Source: Desulfosarcina sp. BuS5 (GTDB taxonomy: Bacteria; Desulfobacterota; Desulfobacteria; Desulfobacterales; BuS5). Taken from it: a stretch of 64,000 nt of DNA. Both the position numbers and the translations under genes were made by a program. The notes under the pieces are model-generated. The model saw only the letters and a list, made by a program, of their open reading frames with translations, was not told where the DNA came from and did no database searches. The DNA lies in assembly GCF_028752835.1 (NCBI RefSeq), contig NZ_CP087952.1, forward strand, positions 1,283,041 through 1,347,040, in the 5' to 3' direction. Shown here piece after piece: positions 9,111 to 17,964 of the stretch (the stretch's first letter is position 1; each line of letters starts with the position of its first letter).

Positions 9111-11015
9111 ATGTCCTTATTTGTTTTTTTAACCCAAACCAACAGTATCGCAGCTGAATATTTTGCCGGATTAATACGGGGCGAAGGCGTTCACCGTTTT
9201 GAAATAGTTCCTAATATTGAAGCAGTAATCCAGCTTCGACCTGATTTCGTTCTGATTACAGTTTACGATCAGTTAGCAGAACATATTCTTGCCCGGGAAT
9301 GGGTCAAAGAAATTAAAGATAGGTTGCCGGCCACCAGGATTATACTCGGAGGCCCTGCTTTTAAAAGCAGACCGATATCTTTTTTCAGGAGCTTGAAGGC
9401 CGATTATGCCCTGAGAGGTGAAGCCGATTTTACCTTTAGTTTGCTAATACAAGAGATCACTAAAACAATACCGGATTCAGAACGATTAAAAAATATTCCC
9501 GGCATTATGTTTCTGAAAGACGGCCGCCTGTTTATGAACGGCGAATACCCCCTTTTAACCAGGAATCAACTCGAAGCGCTTGATTTTTCACATTATTGTG
9601 ATTACGGAAGTGATATGGTCTCTGTCTTTACGGAACGTGGGTGTCCGTACGGGTGTACTTTCTGCTCGCGGGTACTCGGCAAAAGGCTTAGGTTTCTTTC
9701 GATAGATCGGATAATAGCTATCCTTAAAGAAATCGCTGAAAATCGTGATATAACGAGGGTAATGTTTTCCAATGACAATATGATTTATAACTTAAGGAGG
9801 GCAAATAAACTATTTGGCAGAATTATTGAAGAGGGATTGAATAAACGTTTCACCTTTTTGATTAACGGCAGGATAGATAATTTCATATCAAATGATAAAA
9901 AATATGCGCCCCACAGGATTAATGTTGAACTTCTTGATCTGCTGCAAAAAGCTGGAGTGAAAAAGATATCCTTCGGCACGGAATCCTTTAATGATGCGGA
10001 TATTGTAAGGCTGAAACCGGAAGCGCGTTATACTGCTGTTGATGCAATGCGTTTGACCAGAAAGTCAGGAGAAAGGGGGATTACGGTTGTACATTTTGTC
10101 ATCTGGCCGAGTCCTGATGCGTATCCGGAAGAGGCCATAGAGTCAACCTGCCGAAGGTTCTTGGTAATGGAATCATATAAAGATTTTATCGAGATCAGCG
10201 CAGTCTTTATTAACCCTGTTAAAATAGGTCTTGTTCGTGGGTCTCCTCTGTATGATCGTGCTGTCAAAAAAGATTTTCAGATTAAAGAGTTATCTGACCC
10301 TGATGAAGGTATAATTGATATTGAGTTCGTCGAGGGTTTGGAAAATATCTCTTTGCAGAAAGCAGGCGGAGAGGTATCGATCCCATTCCCCACACCGGTG
10401 AACCGTTTTCGGACAACTGCCGATCCCTTTATGAATCTGCTGCTGCTGGAGGAAGAGCTTGAGACGTTGATGCAGAATCAAAGTCGTTCCGAACTTGAAG
10501 AAAAAAGGTTTCGCAAGCTTTCTAAAAGCATTAAGACTTACAGGAAGCAGGTTAACCGAATTAACCGGATTATCAAGAATATAAATGTGGAGACCAAAGT
10601 TCGGATAAAGGCCCTGCTCAGAGAAATCGGGGGCTTGGGGCGCTTTCTGCAGGAGTATGCCGGCCTTCCCATGCAGAAGAAAAGGGAGAGGCTGGGCATG
10701 ATTTCCGAGTTTTTTAACCAGGCCTCCCTGCAGGGCCCTGCCAATGTTTTGGAGGCGGATACGCGGCAGATTTTTTATATGCACGTAGTTGAAGCCATAA
10801 GAGAGCTGGTGGTAAATTCTAAAAAGGAAAAACAGATTATCCGTAAGTATAAAAGGTTTACCGATAATATCCTGATTAACAAGATGATGAATGCGAGAAA
10901 GAATACTCCTTTACATATTTTTATGAACTGCCTTGAAAAGGATCTTCCCCTGGACAGACCATCTGTTAAAATATTAAAAAGACATTTAAAAAAATATGAA
11001 TTGAATCCCTGGTAG
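9111..11015 (+). CDS. B12-binding-type radical SAM protein with long helical C-terminus
   Basis: The 634-residue product has an N-terminal Rossmann-like domain (residues 1-130; VLITVYDQLAEHILA, RIILGGPAFKSRP), as in cobalamin-binding radical SAM proteins, but the classical DxHxxG motif is absent, so cobalamin binding is doubtful. The radical SAM motif is ERGCPYGCTFCSRV near residue 180. From about residue 440 onward there are charged helices with coiled-coil character (LEEELETLMQ, KSIKTYRKQVNRINRI). It starts an apparent run with the 173-residue protein and the SPASM protein downstream. The reaction is unknown. Related groups methylate or methylthiolate, or cyclise, but nothing here fixes the substrate. 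Confidence 0.82.
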   Translation: MSLFVFLTQTNSIAAEYFAGLIRGEGVHRFEIVPNIEAVIQLRPDFVLITVYDQLAEHILAREWVKEIKDRLPATRIILGGPAFKSRPISFFRSLKADYALRGEADFTFSLLIQEITKTIPDSERLKNIPGIMFLKDGRLFMNGEYPLLTRNQLEALDFSHYCDYGSDMVSVFTERGCPYGCTFCSRVLGKRLRFLSIDRIIAILKEIAENRDITRVMFSNDNMIYNLRRANKLFGRIIEEGLNKRFTFLINGRIDNFISNDKKYAPHRINVELLDLLQKAGVKKISFGTESFNDADIVRLKPEARYTAVDAMRLTRKSGERGITVVHFVIWPSPDAYPEEAIESTCRRFLVMESYKDFIEISAVFINPVKIGLVRGSPLYDRAVKKDFQIKELSDPDEGIIDIEFVEGLENISLQKAGGEVSIPFPTPVNRFRTTADPFMNLLLLEEELETLMQNQSRSELEEKRFRKLSKSIKTYRKQVNRINRIIKNINVETKVRIKALLREIGGLGRFLQEYAGLPMQKKRERLGMISEFFNQASLQGPANVLEADTRQIFYMHVVEAIRELVVNSKKEKQIIRKYKRFTDNILINKMMNARKNTPLHIFMNCLEKDLPLDRPSVKILKRHLKKYELNPW

Positions 11016-11117
11016 GAAGCTTGAAGGTAAAAAAAATAAAACAATTACGAAAGCGCTAAAACAGGGCACGAAATTATTTTTATGAAAACCCATAGTATAA
11101 AATTCAGGAGTTAAAAC

Positions 11118-11639
11118 ATGATTGTCGATCAGCCTCAATCTCATTTTATTTTTGGTTATCATTCTGAAATATATAAAGGATATCAATATGTTGCTTATCA
11201 AGGCAAAGCGTTGACCAATCGGGAATATCTTGAACATTGGGGGAAATGGCTTATTTCCGGAGATAGAAACAAGCTTGATGCATTGGCAATCAGACTGGAT
11301 CCATATGTAGAATCCGGTCTGATTGCCTGCTTTAAATATGACCGTCGGCCTCTTACTAATTTAAGACTGCAGGAATGTTTTATGTGTGTTTTTTGCGATG
11401 ATCGGAATCGGGATGAGATCTGGAAAATATTAGCAATCCAGGGAGAAAGGCTCAAAGCCTGGATTCATGATCGGGAAACCGTTAATATGTGGCTGCCCGG
11501 GGGAAGATTGCTGGAGAACTGGATTCGGTCTGAGAAACTGGATGAAATTAAAGCGGAAGAGGTTCGGAATGATTCCAGGGGCAGATTTTCACAAATCCTG
11601 GATTATCCGGACAGGCCTTTTGCAGGCTGGCCGCAGTAG
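11118..11639 (+). CDS. unknown protein, paralogue A of a ~170-residue family
   Basis: I do not recognise the family. The 173-residue product starts MIVDQPQSHFIFGYHS and is closely related along its whole length to the 170-residue product at 18564. Both share GKWLISG/GKWLVLG, GLIACFKYDR and NMWLPGGRLLE. Composition is aromatic-rich and soluble, without signal peptide or membrane segment; two or three cysteines (ECFMCVFCDD) lie mid-protein, but only part of this cluster is kept in the paralogue (ECIMYVYCDK). It follows the B12-type radical SAM gene and precedes a SPASM radical SAM gene; its paralogue precedes a VWA gene. A role as adaptor or substrate of these machines is inference only. Confidence 0.8.
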   Translation: MIVDQPQSHFIFGYHSEIYKGYQYVAYQGKALTNREYLEHWGKWLISGDRNKLDALAIRLDPYVESGLIACFKYDRRPLTNLRLQECFMCVFCDDRNRDEIWKILAIQGERLKAWIHDRETVNMWLPGGRLLENWIRSEKLDEIKAEEVRNDSRGRFSQILDYPDRPFAGWPQ

Positions 11640-11726
11640 GATATTTTTATAACCTGACGTGTTTTGTAACCGGCTTGGAAAGTAAAATTTTCTTTTACGT
11701 TTGTTCAGCCGGTCAAGGCAGAAATT

Positions 11727-12857
11727 TTGGAGGAGACGCTGACAGCGATTTTATCAATGAATTTTTTAGAAATAACTAAAAAAAAATATTACGATGCGGT
11801 TAAAAATCCGGTTCCTTTAATGGTTGGTTTCAGTATAACCAATGCTTGTAACCTTAACTGCAAGTTGTGTGGTGCAGGTGCCGGAGAGCCTGTTGAAGGC
11901 GAATTGACCACCAAAGAGGCTAAAAAGGTTATTGACAACCTTGCCGGCTCGGGGATTAGTCATCTATCCTTTGGGGGCGGTGAACCCCTGGTACGGCAGG
12001 ATATTATTGAGCTGGCCGCTTATGCTGCTCGCAAGATAGATAGTGTTGGCATAGTTTCCAATGGGCTGGCCCTGAACAGCAACATGGCCCGCCGGATTGC
12101 GAGTGCTGGTGTGAAACAGGTCATGGTAAGCCTGGACGGGGTCGACATTGAGACCCATGATGCCAACCGGGGCGCCGGGAGTTATGCCCAGGTAATCGCA
12201 GCTATGAAGAATTTGCAGGATGCCCGTCTGACGGTGCGCATTTCCTTTACTATTTCCCGAACCAATTGTCATCAGCTTCCTGGAATGATCGAGATTGCAG
12301 CCAAATATGGCGTTAATCTGAATGTGCAGGAATTTTTTGCAAGAGGCCGGGCCGCAGGTCAGGACTCCCTGATCCTAACCAGGAGGGAGCGCCGGGATAT
12401 GCAGCGCCTCCTTTATAAAACCCAGGCTGAACGAGGGGCAGGCTCAATTGGTTTTGAGAACCGCTATATTATCTCCGAGGATAAAAAAGGGCAACGAATA
12501 TGTACCAATTTAAACCTGGGCACCAATTTTTATGATTTTTGTGTTGGCTGCTTTGCAGGAATATACTCATTATTTGTATCTCCCACCGGTGAAGTAAGAC
12601 TTTGCGGCGGATATGGTGACGGTTTGCTGGGGAATTTAAAGGAAACGCCTCTCTCTAAAATCTGGCAGGACTCAGAAATTCTTAAAGAGCTGCGGGACCG
12701 TGAAAAGTTGACCGGCCGGTGTGGAAAATGTTCCTACAAATATATCTGTGGAGGCTGTCGGAGAAACGCCTACCATATGCAAAAAGATGTCTTTGCGGAA
12801 GACCCCCTTTGCTGGCGCGGTCGTTCTGAAGAAAAATTGGATAATATAGATTTTTAG
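11727..12857 (+). CDS. SPASM-domain radical SAM protein (PqqE/AhbD/NirJ-like), copy 1
   Basis: Radical SAM protein with auxiliary-cluster SPASM domain; relatives modify peptides or haem precursors. The N-terminal motif is CNLNCKLC, with LSFGGGEPL shortly after. The C-terminal SPASM block comprises VRLCGGYGDG, CGKCSYKYICGGCRRNA and a final DPLC. It is about 376 residues from the TTG at 11727; the ATG at 11757 is an alternative, since neither has an ideal ribosome site. It is paralogous to the product at 34590 (same FLxITKxKY start and CGGCRR block). The last codons and the TAG stop are contributed by a TATAGAT repeat inserted at the 3' end. Substrate unknown; no obvious precursor peptide adjoins it. 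Confidence 0.88.
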   Translation: MEETLTAILSMNFLEITKKKYYDAVKNPVPLMVGFSITNACNLNCKLCGAGAGEPVEGELTTKEAKKVIDNLAGSGISHLSFGGGEPLVRQDIIELAAYAARKIDSVGIVSNGLALNSNMARRIASAGVKQVMVSLDGVDIETHDANRGAGSYAQVIAAMKNLQDARLTVRISFTISRTNCHQLPGMIEIAAKYGVNLNVQEFFARGRAAGQDSLILTRRERRDMQRLLYKTQAERGAGSIGFENRYIISEDKKGQRICTNLNLGTNFYDFCVGCFAGIYSLFVSPTGEVRLCGGYGDGLLGNLKETPLSKIWQDSEILKELRDREKLTGRCGKCSYKYICGGCRRNAYHMQKDVFAEDPLCWRGRSEEKLDNIDF

Positions 12858-12925
12858 ATAATGACATGATTTTAAAATTTGGCACAAGGCCAGAGGGGTA
12901 GAGACGCAAAATTTTGCGTCTCTAC
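12845..12925. repeat. half TATAGAT repeat fused to a GTAGAGAC palindrome
   Basis: TATAGATTTTTAGATAAT through AAATTTGGCACAAGGCC is one half of the repeat family. It is followed at 12898-12925 by a perfect 28-bp palindrome centred on AAAATTTT (GTAGAGACGC...GCGTCTCTAC). The repeat supplies the stop codon of the preceding gene. Confidence 0.85.
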
Positions 12926-12953
12926 TGTTATACTTCGGAAGGAATAGCCCGGT

Positions 12954-13829
12954 ATGATTGAAATACATTGTGCAGTCTTTTTATTCGGCCTGGCCGGTTT
13001 ATTCGGAAAGTTTCTTTCGTTGCCGCCCTTGCTGATTGTTTTGGGACGCACCGTTTTCGCCTCTATATGTTTAATTTTAATAATAGCTTGTCATAAAAAA
13101 AGTTTAACAATTAAATCCGGTAGGGATTTTAAAATTCTGGCAGCGATGGGCATTATTCTATCAATTCATTGGGTTACTTTTTTTCATTCTATCCAGGTTT
13201 CAACAGTGGCGGTAGGGTTGTTAACCTTTTCAACTTACCCTTTTTTCGTCACAATCCTGGAGCCTTATTTTTTTAAGGAAAAATTAACCTTTTTCTCTGT
13301 TTGCCTGGCGGTTTTGGTTTGTATCGGGGTAGCGTTGATCATTCCTTCTTTTAGTTTTAGTAATAATATTACCCAGGGTATTTCCTGGGGCATTTTGTCA
13401 GGATTTACATTTGCTGTATTATCGCTGTTAAACAGAAAGTATGTTCAAACCTATTCACCCTTAATAATAACATTTTTTCAGAATTCATTTGCCGCGGTTG
13501 TTCTTTTTCCATTTCTGTTTTTTGAAGAATGGGAGATCCACACCGGAGATATTTTTTTTTTGATGGTTCTGGGTATATTTTGCACGGCCCTGGCACATAC
13601 GTTGTTTATTAGTGGTTTGATGCATGTAAAAGCACAAATTGCAAGCATCGTGGCCGGACTTGAACCGGTCTATGGAATTATATTTGCGTTGATCCTGTTT
13701 GGTGAGGTTCCATCGCTTAGAACTTTGAGCGGTGGTGTTTTAATCATGGGAACGGCAGTCCTGGCAACTTTGAAACAGGTTCCAAGGGTAGGGAGTAAGA
13801 ATTATTTATGGAAACAGATATTGAAATAA
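12954..13829 (+). CDS. EamA/DMT-family transporter
   Basis: Drug/metabolite-type exporter of 291 residues with about ten hydrophobic segments (for example LFGLAGLFGKF, GIILSIHWVTFFHSI, TFAVLSLLNRKY, ILIMGTAVLATL) in two repeated EamA halves. The motif LEPVYGIIFALILFGE in the second half is characteristic. Located in the inner membrane; the substrate of such carriers cannot be read from sequence. It overlaps the next radical SAM gene by 22 bp, suggesting co-expression and a possible role in exporting a product or side product of the radical SAM enzymes. Confidence 0.9.
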   Translation: MIEIHCAVFLFGLAGLFGKFLSLPPLLIVLGRTVFASICLILIIACHKKSLTIKSGRDFKILAAMGIILSIHWVTFFHSIQVSTVAVGLLTFSTYPFFVTILEPYFFKEKLTFFSVCLAVLVCIGVALIIPSFSFSNNITQGISWGILSGFTFAVLSLLNRKYVQTYSPLIITFFQNSFAAVVLFPFLFFEEWEIHTGDIFFLMVLGIFCTALAHTLFISGLMHVKAQIASIVAGLEPVYGIIFALILFGEVPSLRTLSGGVLIMGTAVLATLKQVPRVGSKNYLWKQILK

Positions 13830-15058
13830 ATTCAAAATATCCGATATTGAGCCGGTTAGAGTTCAGTGCGGGAATTCGTAAAAAAAAAGAGGGATTGAAA
13901 AATCTTTTCGAGATTGACAACCATGAACTATCCGTCTGGGCAAAACCTCCCAGCGGCAAGATAGTGTCGAAGGGATGCCAGGCATGCCGGGCTGGAAGAT
14001 ATTTATGTTTCTATGTCGGAAAAAAATGTAATGTGGACTGCATATATTGCGCTCAAGGTACAAAACAGGAGAAGTGGAATCAGCCGGAAGACCCTGACCT
14101 AATAAATGACAAATATCATCTTACGGAAATTATGGAAATGTTTAATAATCCGGATGCAATATGGGCAGGTCCCAATGTCCGGTGCATCGCTTATTCGGGC
14201 GGGGAGCCTTTTATATATCTGGATAAAGTTTTAAGTTTATCATATTTCGTATCCAGATATTACAGCCATATCTATCAGATGATAATTACAAACGGTTTGC
14301 TTGTTACCGAAGATAAACTAAAGGCGCTGTACGACAATGGAGTAAAAGAAATAAAATTTCATATCGGAGCAACAAATTTCAGCAAAAAGGTTCTTGATAA
14401 TCTGGAAATGGCCAGTGGAATTATGGATTACGTAAACATAGAGACACCGGCAACTCCTGAGCTAAAGGAGTTTTTGATTGACAAGAAGAGAATACACTGG
14501 CTGGAGAATGTCGGTGTATACCAGATAGGCATGGGTGAACTTGGCTCCACTTCTATTTTACATTTAAATAAGATAAATGAGATTGGAGACAAGCGGGTCA
14601 TAGAATATTTTCAGAAACTTGGCCAACTTTATGTTTGTGAATCCGTTATTGGGAAATCGACAACCGCTAAAGATATGTCGGAAGTTTATATATCTCCAAT
14701 AGTTTCTAAAGAGATTATGTATGATATAATGAAATATGCAGTGGAGAATAAGGTAGATGTTGTGATAAATGATTGTTCCCAGGATGCCAAGCATTTTCAA
14801 AGGTTTCAGAGAAATGTTATTGAACTCACGACAAGCATGGCGAAAAGTGCTGCTTTTCAGCCTCCTGAATATATTCAAGGAGAATTGGCAAAAATCGAAT
14901 CACAAAAGATGAAAATGCTGGAACAATACAACGGACCTCAGGCACAGGACTGGCTGAAACCGTTAATCCGGCGGACCACCCGCAAAGACGAAAATGGCTG
15001 GCATATTAAACTGGAAGAATTGGCAAAATCAATTATTGATTATCTGGAGAAAGCTTAA
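13808..15058 (+). CDS. unfamiliar radical SAM protein, tandem copy A
   Basis: The 416-residue product carries a radical SAM motif KKCNVDCIYCAQGTKQE near residue 75, preceded by GCQACRAG and a further cysteine (RYLCF), and followed by AYSGGEPFIYLDKV and IITNGLLVTEDKL. Near the C-terminus NDCSQDAKHFQR adds another conserved cysteine. The extra cysteines before the SAM motif hint at a second cluster. It lacks SPASM, TRAM and B12 domains. It is strongly similar throughout to the next gene (GCQACxAG, YCAQGTKQE, SGGEPFIYLDKV, NDCSQDAKH), separated by only 3 bp. I cannot assign a function; a heterodimer made by duplication is plausible. Start ATG lies inside the end of the EamA gene. Confidence 0.85.
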   Translation: METDIEINSKYPILSRLEFSAGIRKKKEGLKNLFEIDNHELSVWAKPPSGKIVSKGCQACRAGRYLCFYVGKKCNVDCIYCAQGTKQEKWNQPEDPDLINDKYHLTEIMEMFNNPDAIWAGPNVRCIAYSGGEPFIYLDKVLSLSYFVSRYYSHIYQMIITNGLLVTEDKLKALYDNGVKEIKFHIGATNFSKKVLDNLEMASGIMDYVNIETPATPELKEFLIDKKRIHWLENVGVYQIGMGELGSTSILHLNKINEIGDKRVIEYFQKLGQLYVCESVIGKSTTAKDMSEVYISPIVSKEIMYDIMKYAVENKVDVVINDCSQDAKHFQRFQRNVIELTTSMAKSAAFQPPEYIQGELAKIESQKMKMLEQYNGPQAQDWLKPLIRRTTRKDENGWHIKLEELAKSIIDYLEKA

Positions 15059-15061
15059 CTG

Positions 15062-16318
15062 ATGATTTCTTTAAAAGACATAAATATAAATAGTCCATAT
15101 CCTATATTAAGCCGGATGGAGTTTCTTGAAAAAATTTACAAAAGACGGGAAGAGCTGAAAGATTCACTTGAAATTTCTGATGATGAATTATCCGTGTGGA
15201 CTAAAACTCCAAGCTCCAAGACTCTGTCAAAGGGCTGTCAGGCCTGTAAAGCCGGGAAATGGCTGTGCCTGTATATGGGCAAGAAATGTAATATAGATTG
15301 TGTCTATTGCGCCCAGGGCACAAAGCAGGAGAAAATGATGGATCCGGAGCGTCCGGATCTCATAAATGATACATATCATATTGAAGACGCTAAAAATATG
15401 TTCAATGATCCAGAGGCAATTTGGTCAGCTAAAAATACAGGTGGCATTGGCTATTCCGGGGGCGAACCATTCATATATCTGGACAAGGTTTTCAACCTGG
15501 CTCATTTTATTTCTACATATCATAATCACATTTATCAGTGGATATATACGAATGGTCTGCTTGTTACTGAGGATAAGCTGAAAATGCTTTATGATGTCGG
15601 TATAAGAGAAATAAGATTCCATATAGGAGGAAGTAATTTTAATCCCAAAGTCCTGGATAATCTCAAAATTGCGACAGGAATAATGGATTATGTAAATGTA
15701 GAGACCCCTGGATGCCGGAAGCTCAAGGAGTTTTTGATTGATAAAGAGTGGATCTACCGCCTGGAAGAGATGGGTGTGTATCAAATGAATTTTGGAGAAA
15801 TGAGCACGGTGGGAGTAAACGAAATGCAAAAATTTCTCCAGGGACATAAAAGAGTCATTGAATATTTTCAGAGAAATCAAGTCTATGTTTATGATTCTTT
15901 CCTGGGCAGATCTGTTCTGGACCGGAACTTGTCCCAGTTTTATATATCCCCGATGATATCCAGGGAAAGCACGTATGATATCATGAAATATGTTATTGAT
16001 AATAAAATAGATATATTGATCAATGATTGTTCCCAGGATGCTAAACATGTTCAAAGGACCCAGAGAAACCTGAGTGAGCAAAATATAAAAATAGCAAGTG
16101 AAAATATTGATAAAGGCGATGAGTACATCACCAAACTTCAAAAAGATAATAATGAATTAAAACAAAAAATGGTAGAGGAGCATAAAAAACCTGATATGCG
16201 GGGATATGACATGAAGTCAATAATCAAAAGTGTCACAAGGCAGGTTGATAATAAGTATCAACTTAACCTGGAGGAACTGCAAAAAGAGATTGGGAAATCA
16301 GCCCAAATTGAGTGGTAA
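15062..16318 (+). CDS. unfamiliar radical SAM protein, tandem copy B
   Basis: The 418-residue sister of the preceding product has the same architecture: GCQACKAGKWLCL, then KKCNIDCVYCAQG, YSGGEPFIYLDKV, YTNGLLVTEDKLKML and LINDCSQDAKHVQR. The C-terminal 70 residues (SENIDKGDEYITKLQKDN onward) are more charged and helical than in copy A. Both copies keep all three SAM-cluster cysteines, so both should bind a cluster. The copies have diverged in the substrate-facing region (for example GELGSTS against GEMSTVG). The gene ends 75 bp before the convergent FKBP gene. Confidence 0.85.
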   Translation: MISLKDININSPYPILSRMEFLEKIYKRREELKDSLEISDDELSVWTKTPSSKTLSKGCQACKAGKWLCLYMGKKCNIDCVYCAQGTKQEKMMDPERPDLINDTYHIEDAKNMFNDPEAIWSAKNTGGIGYSGGEPFIYLDKVFNLAHFISTYHNHIYQWIYTNGLLVTEDKLKMLYDVGIREIRFHIGGSNFNPKVLDNLKIATGIMDYVNVETPGCRKLKEFLIDKEWIYRLEEMGVYQMNFGEMSTVGVNEMQKFLQGHKRVIEYFQRNQVYVYDSFLGRSVLDRNLSQFYISPMISRESTYDIMKYVIDNKIDILINDCSQDAKHVQRTQRNLSEQNIKIASENIDKGDEYITKLQKDNNELKQKMVEEHKKPDMRGYDMKSIIKSVTRQVDNKYQLNLEELQKEIGKSAQIEW

Positions 16319-16336
16319 TAATTACGAATTTAAAAT

Positions 16337-16360
16337 AGGGGCACGATGCATCGTGCCCCT
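16337..16360. repeat. perfect 24-bp palindrome between convergent genes
   Basis: AGGGGCACGATG and its exact complement, centred on ATGCAT, lie between the radical SAM pair and the FKBP gene. It probably folds as a bidirectional hairpin and may serve as terminator, though no long T run follows. Confidence 0.75.
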
Positions 16361-16392
16361 GCGGGCCAACATTGGTGCTCATTTCGATGAGC

Positions 16393-16833
16393 CTAATCTT
16401 TGCCATCATCAGGCAGAATATCCATCAATGTAATCTCAAAAGTAAGAGTTTGACCGGCAAGTAGATGGTTGGCATCCATAGTTATCTTATCTTCATTGAT
16501 ATCTTTTATATAGGCATCAACGACATTTCCCTGATCAGATCTACCCTGCATCAATTTTCCCTTCTTAGGTACAAAATCCGGTGGAAAGTCTGATCTGTTT
16601 ATTATGAATAAAAGTTGATCATTATATTCCCCATAAGCATCCTGAGGTGCAATTGTAATAGTCTTGCTCTCATTTTTTTGCATTCCAACCAGGCTATTTT
16701 CAAATAAAGGCAGCATAGTTTTTTTACCAATTTTAAATTTAATCGGCTCCATCGAAGAATCAAAAATCGACCCATCATCAAGTTTTCCGACAAAATGGAC
16801 TTCTACGGTATCACCTGTTTTTGCTTGCGTCAT
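16393..16833 (-). CDS. FKBP-type peptidyl-prolyl isomerase, SlyD-like
   Basis: Prolyl isomerase and chaperone of 146 residues. FKBP strands are split by an insert-in-flap domain, as in SlyD: GDTVEVHFVGKLDDGSIFDSS, then KKTMLPLFENSLVGM, APQDAYGEYND, the insert QGRSDQGNVVDAYIKDI, and DANHLLAGQTLTFEI. The histidine/cysteine-rich metal-binding tail of E. coli SlyD is missing, as in many short relatives. Upstream AAGGAG at 16845-16850 supports the start. It is transcribed against its neighbours and is probably an unrelated resident of the island. Confidence 0.93.
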   Translation of the reverse strand: MTQAKTGDTVEVHFVGKLDDGSIFDSSMEPIKFKIGKKTMLPLFENSLVGMQKNESKTITIAPQDAYGEYNDQLLFIINRSDFPPDFVPKKGKLMQGRSDQGNVVDAYIKDINEDKITMDANHLLAGQTLTFEITLMDILPDDGKD

Positions 16834-16877
16834 TTGTAACTCCTTTTATTAATTTTATTTCAAGCGGAATTTTAACT

Positions 16878-17043
16878 TATAGATTTTTGGATAATTACCT
16901 GAGGGAGGCGTACTGTTATAGATTTTTAGATAATTATCCTATTTTAAAATTTGGCACAAGGCCGGGTGGCGTAAGGGTTCAAAATCTTGAACCCTTACGC
17001 CGACGACCGATAACGCAGTGAAATTATTTATTTGAACATCTAT
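16878..17043. repeat. TATAGAT repeat family, copy 3 (reverse) with a truncated neighbour
   Basis: The full copy spans 16917-17043: TATAGATTTTTAGATAATT, TTTGGCACAAGGCC, an internal GGGTTCAAAATCTTGAACCC palindrome, then GATAACGCAGTGAAATTATTTAT. A 35-bp truncated end precedes it at 16878. Confidence 0.85.
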
Positions 17044-17419
17044 CAATCTTATTAGAAAGCATAATTGAAGATGAAACGAAAGTCAAAGAACTTTTCCAGG
17101 GTGCAATATAAAAAAGGTTACACAAGGTTAAAATTTTATGCATTTATATAATATTATGGTATAATGTTATATAATTGGATTGAACGTATAGCAGGAGCCG
17201 GATAAAATGATTGACATAACAGCAGAACATGATTAATTTGTTACATTAGGTTTTTAAAAAGGGGTATCCTTAACCTGATGTTACTGATGACGGGGCATGG
17301 GAATGAAAAAAAGCATTGAGTTTTCCCCGGTAATTTAAATATGCAACTGTAACAAGAATGAAAGCTGCAGGTTAAAAAGGATTTGTACCCCCTAACATTT
17401 TATTAAAGGAGATAAGAAT
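17044..17419. other. gap before the 111-residue gene
   Basis: AT-rich, no gene seen. At 17099-17130 lies a worn end of the GGGTGCAATA element (compare 20898). TATAATGTTATATAATTGG around 17159 could hold a -10 box, but no clear -35 is visible. An AAAGGAGATAAG ribosome site ends the gap. Confidence 0.5.
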
Positions 17420-17755
17420 ATGTCTAAAGGGGATAAGGATATGTCTGAAACACGTGATTATGGATTATGGGATGAGGAAATGTGGGAGATCTGGGAAAAT
17501 CCATCTGGTTATTATACCATAGATAATAACCGTTTTGAATATGGTACGGTTGCTGAAACAGATACTGTGTGGTTACGTCCCGAAGGCAAGGAATCACCCG
17601 TAGTTGACTCAAATATAAGAAGAAATGATCCAATTTATGTTAATGGCACTGATGAATTTAAAGCTATGGTGGAAGCCGTCAGGATGATTTGTAATATAAG
17701 AAACGCAAAAGAAGCTGCTAAACAGATATCGGTTATAGCTTCCGCCATGACTTGA
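17420..17755 (+). CDS. unknown small acidic protein with duplicated start site
   Basis: The family is not recognised. Product of 111 residues (or 104 from the second ATG at 17441), rich in Glu, Asp, Trp and Tyr at the N-terminal half (LWDEEMWEIWENPSGYY) and ending in a hydrophobic helix-like segment (KAMVEAVRMICNIRN). A 21-bp segment comprising ribosome site plus start codon is tandemly duplicated, giving two in-frame initiation sites (AAAGGAGATAAGAATATG, then AAAGGGGATAAGGATATG). It precedes the zinc-ribbon gene carrying the UGA. Small size and position beside radical SAM genes make it a conceivable partner or substrate, without direct evidence. Confidence 0.65.
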   Translation: MSKGDKDMSETRDYGLWDEEMWEIWENPSGYYTIDNNRFEYGTVAETDTVWLRPEGKESPVVDSNIRRNDPIYVNGTDEFKAMVEAVRMICNIRNAKEAAKQISVIASAMT

Positions 17756-17813
17756 TTATCAAGTATGCTTCTAAAAAAATGCCGACTTGAATTGTTTGGG
17801 ATTAAAGAGGTGA

Positions 17814-17928
17814 TATAGATGCCCACGTAAATAATTTCATTGCGTTATCGGGCGTCGGAGTAGGGGTTCAAGATTTTGAACCCCTACCACCTCTGGCCTT
17901 GTGCAATTAATTATCTGAAAATACTATA
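17814..17928. repeat. TATAGAT repeat family, copy 4
   Basis: TATAGATGCCCACGTAAATAA, TTGCGTTATCGGGCGTCGG, GGGGTTCAAGATTTTGAACC palindrome, CTCTGGCCTTGTGC and a worn right end ACTATA. Confidence 0.88.
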
Positions 17929-17964
17929 AGTATCTCATATAAAAAATTAAAAGGAGGTTTTCTT

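Noticed and set aside
11727-12857. AhbD/NirJ haem-synthesis enzyme
   Set aside because: The SPASM signature is shared, but no haem or d1-haem genes adjoin it and a paralogue lies in the same island; kept as generic SPASM.
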